In this document: in pieces, positions 5,500 to 7,896 of the stretch
Layout of the letters: every line of letters starts with the position of its first letter
Position numbering within the stretch: position 1 is the first letter of the stretch
Assembly: GCA_027004335.1 (NCBI GenBank)
Contig: JALTID010000188.1
Coordinates: 1 to 7,896, forward strand
Direction: 5' to 3'
Source: JALTID01 sp027004335 [NCBI: bacterium]
Lineage (GTDB): Bacteria; JALSQH01
DNA: 7,896 bases
Notes under the pieces: generated by a model
What the model was told of the DNA's origin: nothing
Database searches by the model: none
The model's input: only the letters and a program-made list of their open reading frames with translations
Program-made: the position numbers and the translations under genes

Positions 5500-7896
5500 A
5501 TGAGAATAAAAATTTTACTGATGAGTTTCGTTGCTATTCTTATTTTTTTAATAACTTCATGTGATACATCTCAACCAAAGATCTGCTATGGTGAACCTGC
5601 CTCGGAAGATGCCTATTATAAGACTCAGGTCATTGGATCTGATGAGGCAATAATGGTCAATGGCAGGAGAATTACTCCCTATCATGAAGATGGAGCAGTT
5701 TTAACCCAGGGTATAGGAGTATATCCTACTGGAGCAGCAATTTCTCCCAATGGCAAGATTATTGCTGTTTCCAATAATGGAATCGGAGACTTTTTCTTTT
5801 TCAGAGACAAAGTCCCGGGGGTTGATCCCCAAAAGGCTGGTTACTATTTTCAAAACAAATACCAATCCATTACATTCGTTGATATGGCTCAAAAAAAGGT
5901 GATTTACAAGCTACCCGTAGAATCTCTTTTCATTGGAATAGTTTTCTCTCCTGACGGGAAGTACCTATATGCAGCAGGTGGTGGAAGGGATGTGGTGAGA
6001 GTAATTAAGATCTTATCCTATCCCGGTAACAAAACAGGTTTTGCCGTTGAAGTAACAAATCCCATTTCAGTCCCCTATTACCCCACAGGTCTTGCCATTT
6101 CAAAGGATGGAAAAAGACTCTATGTTACCCAGCTTCAGCACCACAATTTAAGCATCGTAAATGTTGATCACTCCTCCTCGCAGTACGGTAAGATTGTAAC
6201 TACCTACACAACCCAATCCTACCCCTATGCAATTACTTTAACCAGTGACGAGAAATATGCCTTCGTTACCAATTGGGGGGGAAACTCAGTAACAGTTATT
6301 GATCTTATAAAAGGTGAAGTTATTACAAACATCCCAGTTGGTAAAAATCCAGAGGGAATGGCTATTTACAATGGCAGGCTCTTTGTTGCAAATAGCCTTG
6401 ATGACACAATATCAGTCATAAATATAAGCACACTTCAGCTTGAAAAACAGATTTCACTCCTTTCCTCACCCCAGGATAGAATAGGGATTACCCCCGTGGA
6501 TATAAAGGTTGATCCTACAAGGGGGTACCTCTATGTTGTCTGTGCAGGTGATAACAAAGTTGATGTTTTGGATCTAAATAGTTACGAAAAAATCGGTAGT
6601 ATCCCCGCAGGATACTATCCCTCTGAAATTGTCCTAACAAAAGATGGCTCTTTTGCAGCAGTTGTAAATTCCAAGGGAAAGATACGAAAGGATGCCTTCA
6701 CAGATCTCTTTACTGAAGAAGAGGTAAGAGAAATTACTACCGCAACAACAGGAACAAATTATAGTTTCAATGGGAAAAATTGCGAAGTCCTCTACGGAAC
6801 GATGCTTGTTTGCAACAATATGGGATTTGTAAATGTAGCATACATAATTCAGGGAATGGTCAACATATTCAGCGTTCCAGACAGAAACAAGCTTAAAGAA
6901 CTTGCAGAAATTGTTAAAGAAAACAATGACATGACGCGGAGATTCTACAAGACTGATAATTGCGATGTGTGGGAGAACCCTATTCCTAAAAAAGCAGGAG
7001 GATACTCACCCATTAAACATGTAGTATACATTGTCAGAGAAAATAAAACATATGATGTGGACCTTGGTGACCTAAATACCGGGGATGGGGCTCCTGAACT
7101 TGCACTTTTCGGAGAAAAAGTTACACCAAATCTGCACGCGCTGGCAAGAGAATTTACTAACTTTGACAATTTCTACAGCGAGCCAGAACAGTCTCTTCAG
7201 GGACATATATGGATTGCAGGGGGATGGTCCACAGATTTTGATGAAAAGAACTGGATGGCCATGTGGGGCAGGCAGAAGGAACATCAGGTATTCCTCCCCG
7301 TAATGCAGCCTGTAACTAAACCTCACTTTGGTTCATTATTTGAATACCTAAAATCTAAAGGTGTTTACTTCAGAATTTATGGAGAAGTTACCGGGGTGTT
7401 AGATCAGGTCTCAAAAGAACTCTACGACAATTTTGACTGGAAATATCCATCATGGTCACTCCATATCAAAGACACTGACAAAGCAAAGGAATTCATAAGA
7501 GAACTCCAGGATGGTATCTTTCCCTCCTTCGTATACATCTGGCTACCAGATGATCACACCTACGGGGCAACACCAGGGAAACCTGACCCAGTATGGATGA
7601 TCAGCAACAATGATGAGGCAACAGGAATGATTGTGGAGGCAATCTCACATTCCTCTTTCTGGGAAAGCACCCTCATTTTCATCTTTGAGGACGATCCCCA
7701 GAGTTCACCTGATCATGTAGACGCACATAGAAGTCTACTTCTTGCAGTCAGCCCCTATGTAAAACACAACTATGTGTCTCATGTTCATTACAGTATCCCG
7801 AGCATCCATCACACTACAGAATTAATCCTGGGTATTCCTCCCATGAGCAGATATGACCAGCTTGCAGCTCCAATGTATGACGCCTTTACCATGAAC
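5500..7896 (+). CDS. YVTN beta-propeller / phosphoesterase fusion lipoprotein, partial (3' end outside window)
   Basis: The frame stays open for all 799 codons to the right edge. Residues 1-21 are a lipoprotein signal: charged MRIK, a hydrophobic core, and lipobox ITSC with C21 as the lipidation site and Asp at +2. Residues about 55-420 contain WD40/YVTN-like blades, for example FVTNWGGNSVTVIDL (from 255) and LYVVCAGDNKVDVLDL further on. A linker with GMVNIFSVPDR (452-462) leads to a C-terminal phosphoesterase (PF04185-like, alkaline phosphatase superfamily) domain: HVVYIVRENKTYD with candidate nucleophile T517, GHIW (H569), DDHTYG (684-689), EDD (730-732) and DHVDAH (738-743) as likely metal ligands. 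The closing GIPPMSRYDQLAAPMYDAF matches the end of the domain, so probably only a short tail is missing. The true substrate is unknown; phosphate-ester or phospholipid hydrolysis at the cell envelope is inference. It has its own promoter, divergent from secA. Confidence 0.9.
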   Translation, partial: MRIKILLMSFVAILIFLITSCDTSQPKICYGEPASEDAYYKTQVIGSDEAIMVNGRRITPYHEDGAVLTQGIGVYPTGAAISPNGKIIAVSNNGIGDFFFFRDKVPGVDPQKAGYYFQNKYQSITFVDMAQKKVIYKLPVESLFIGIVFSPDGKYLYAAGGGRDVVRVIKILSYPGNKTGFAVEVTNPISVPYYPTGLAISKDGKRLYVTQLQHHNLSIVNVDHSSSQYGKIVTTYTTQSYPYAITLTSDEKYAFVTNWGGNSVTVIDLIKGEVITNIPVGKNPEGMAIYNGRLFVANSLDDTISVINISTLQLEKQISLLSSPQDRIGITPVDIKVDPTRGYLYVVCAGDNKVDVLDLNSYEKIGSIPAGYYPSEIVLTKDGSFAAVVNSKGKIRKDAFTDLFTEEEVREITTATTGTNYSFNGKNCEVLYGTMLVCNNMGFVNVAYIIQGMVNIFSVPDRNKLKELAEIVKENNDMTRRFYKTDNCDVWENPIPKKAGGYSPIKHVVYIVRENKTYDVDLGDLNTGDGAPELALFGEKVTPNLHALAREFTNFDNFYSEPEQSLQGHIWIAGGWSTDFDEKNWMAMWGRQKEHQVFLPVMQPVTKPHFGSLFEYLKSKGVYFRIYGEVTGVLDQVSKELYDNFDWKYPSWSLHIKDTDKAKEFIRELQDGIFPSFVYIWLPDDHTYGATPGKPDPVWMISNNDEATGMIVEAISHSSFWESTLIFIFEDDPQSSPDHVDAHRSLLLAVSPYVKHNYVSHVHYSIPSIHHTTELILGIPPMSRYDQLAAPMYDAFTMN

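Noticed and set aside
5701-5892. 63-codon minus-strand frame inside the lipoprotein gene
   Set aside because: It is antisense to the propeller domain, with no ribosome-binding site or family similarity.
6945-7326. Frames of 72-84 codons on both strands within the lipoprotein gene
   Set aside because: The region encodes the conserved start of the phosphoesterase domain in the main frame, which explains the open alternatives.
1-7896. CRISPR array, tRNA, rRNA, insertion sequence, phage or toxin-antitoxin/defence module
   Set aside because: There are no spaced direct repeats, tRNA or rRNA signatures, terminal inverted repeats, transposase or integrase motifs. All long frames are explained by five housekeeping or enzyme genes.

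Overview
The window is ordinary-looking bacterial chromosome from an AT-rich genome. Arginine is often written AGA/AGG, isoleucine often ATA, and the proteins are rich in Lys and Glu, a pattern often seen in thermophilic or deep-branching bacteria. A lipoprotein signal, a SecA with a C-terminal zinc-binding domain, and the secA-argJ gene order (which I recall from Geobacter and related deltaproteobacteria) suggest a diderm anaerobe near Desulfobacterota or its neighbours. That placement is inference; no rRNA or other marker is present.

Layout: (1) 1-535, minus: the N-terminal 178 codons of a TIGR02757/DUF2400 protein of unknown function, cut by the window edge. (2) 536-803: a divergent intergenic region holding several inverted repeats and a promoter-like AT-rich stretch directly against the next start codon. 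(3) 804-1307, plus: aroK, shikimate kinase. (4) 1285-2475, minus: argJ, bifunctional ornithine acetyltransferase/N-acetylglutamate synthase. Its 3' end overlaps aroK tail to tail by 23 bp. (5) 2472-5348, minus: secA, the preprotein translocase ATPase. Its stop overlaps the TTG start of argJ by 4 bp, so secA-argJ looks like a translationally coupled operon. (6) 5349-5499: a divergent intergenic region with a recognisable sigma70-type promoter in each direction. (7) 5500-7896, plus: 799 uninterrupted codons of a lipoprotein that joins a YVTN-type beta-propeller to a phosphoesterase domain. It runs off the right edge and appears close to complete.

Functionally these are housekeeping genes (protein export, arginine and shikimate biosynthesis) plus one exported, membrane-anchored candidate hydrolase. 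I see no CRISPR array, tRNA, rRNA, insertion sequence, phage gene or defence/toxin module, and no convincing new multi-gene system. The points most worth a second look are the 36-residue tail beyond the zinc-binding domain of SecA, the propeller-phosphoesterase lipoprotein, the aroK start region (no Shine-Dalgarno, possible leaderless transcript, perfect 15-bp palindrome at the -35 position) and the aroK/argJ antisense overlap.
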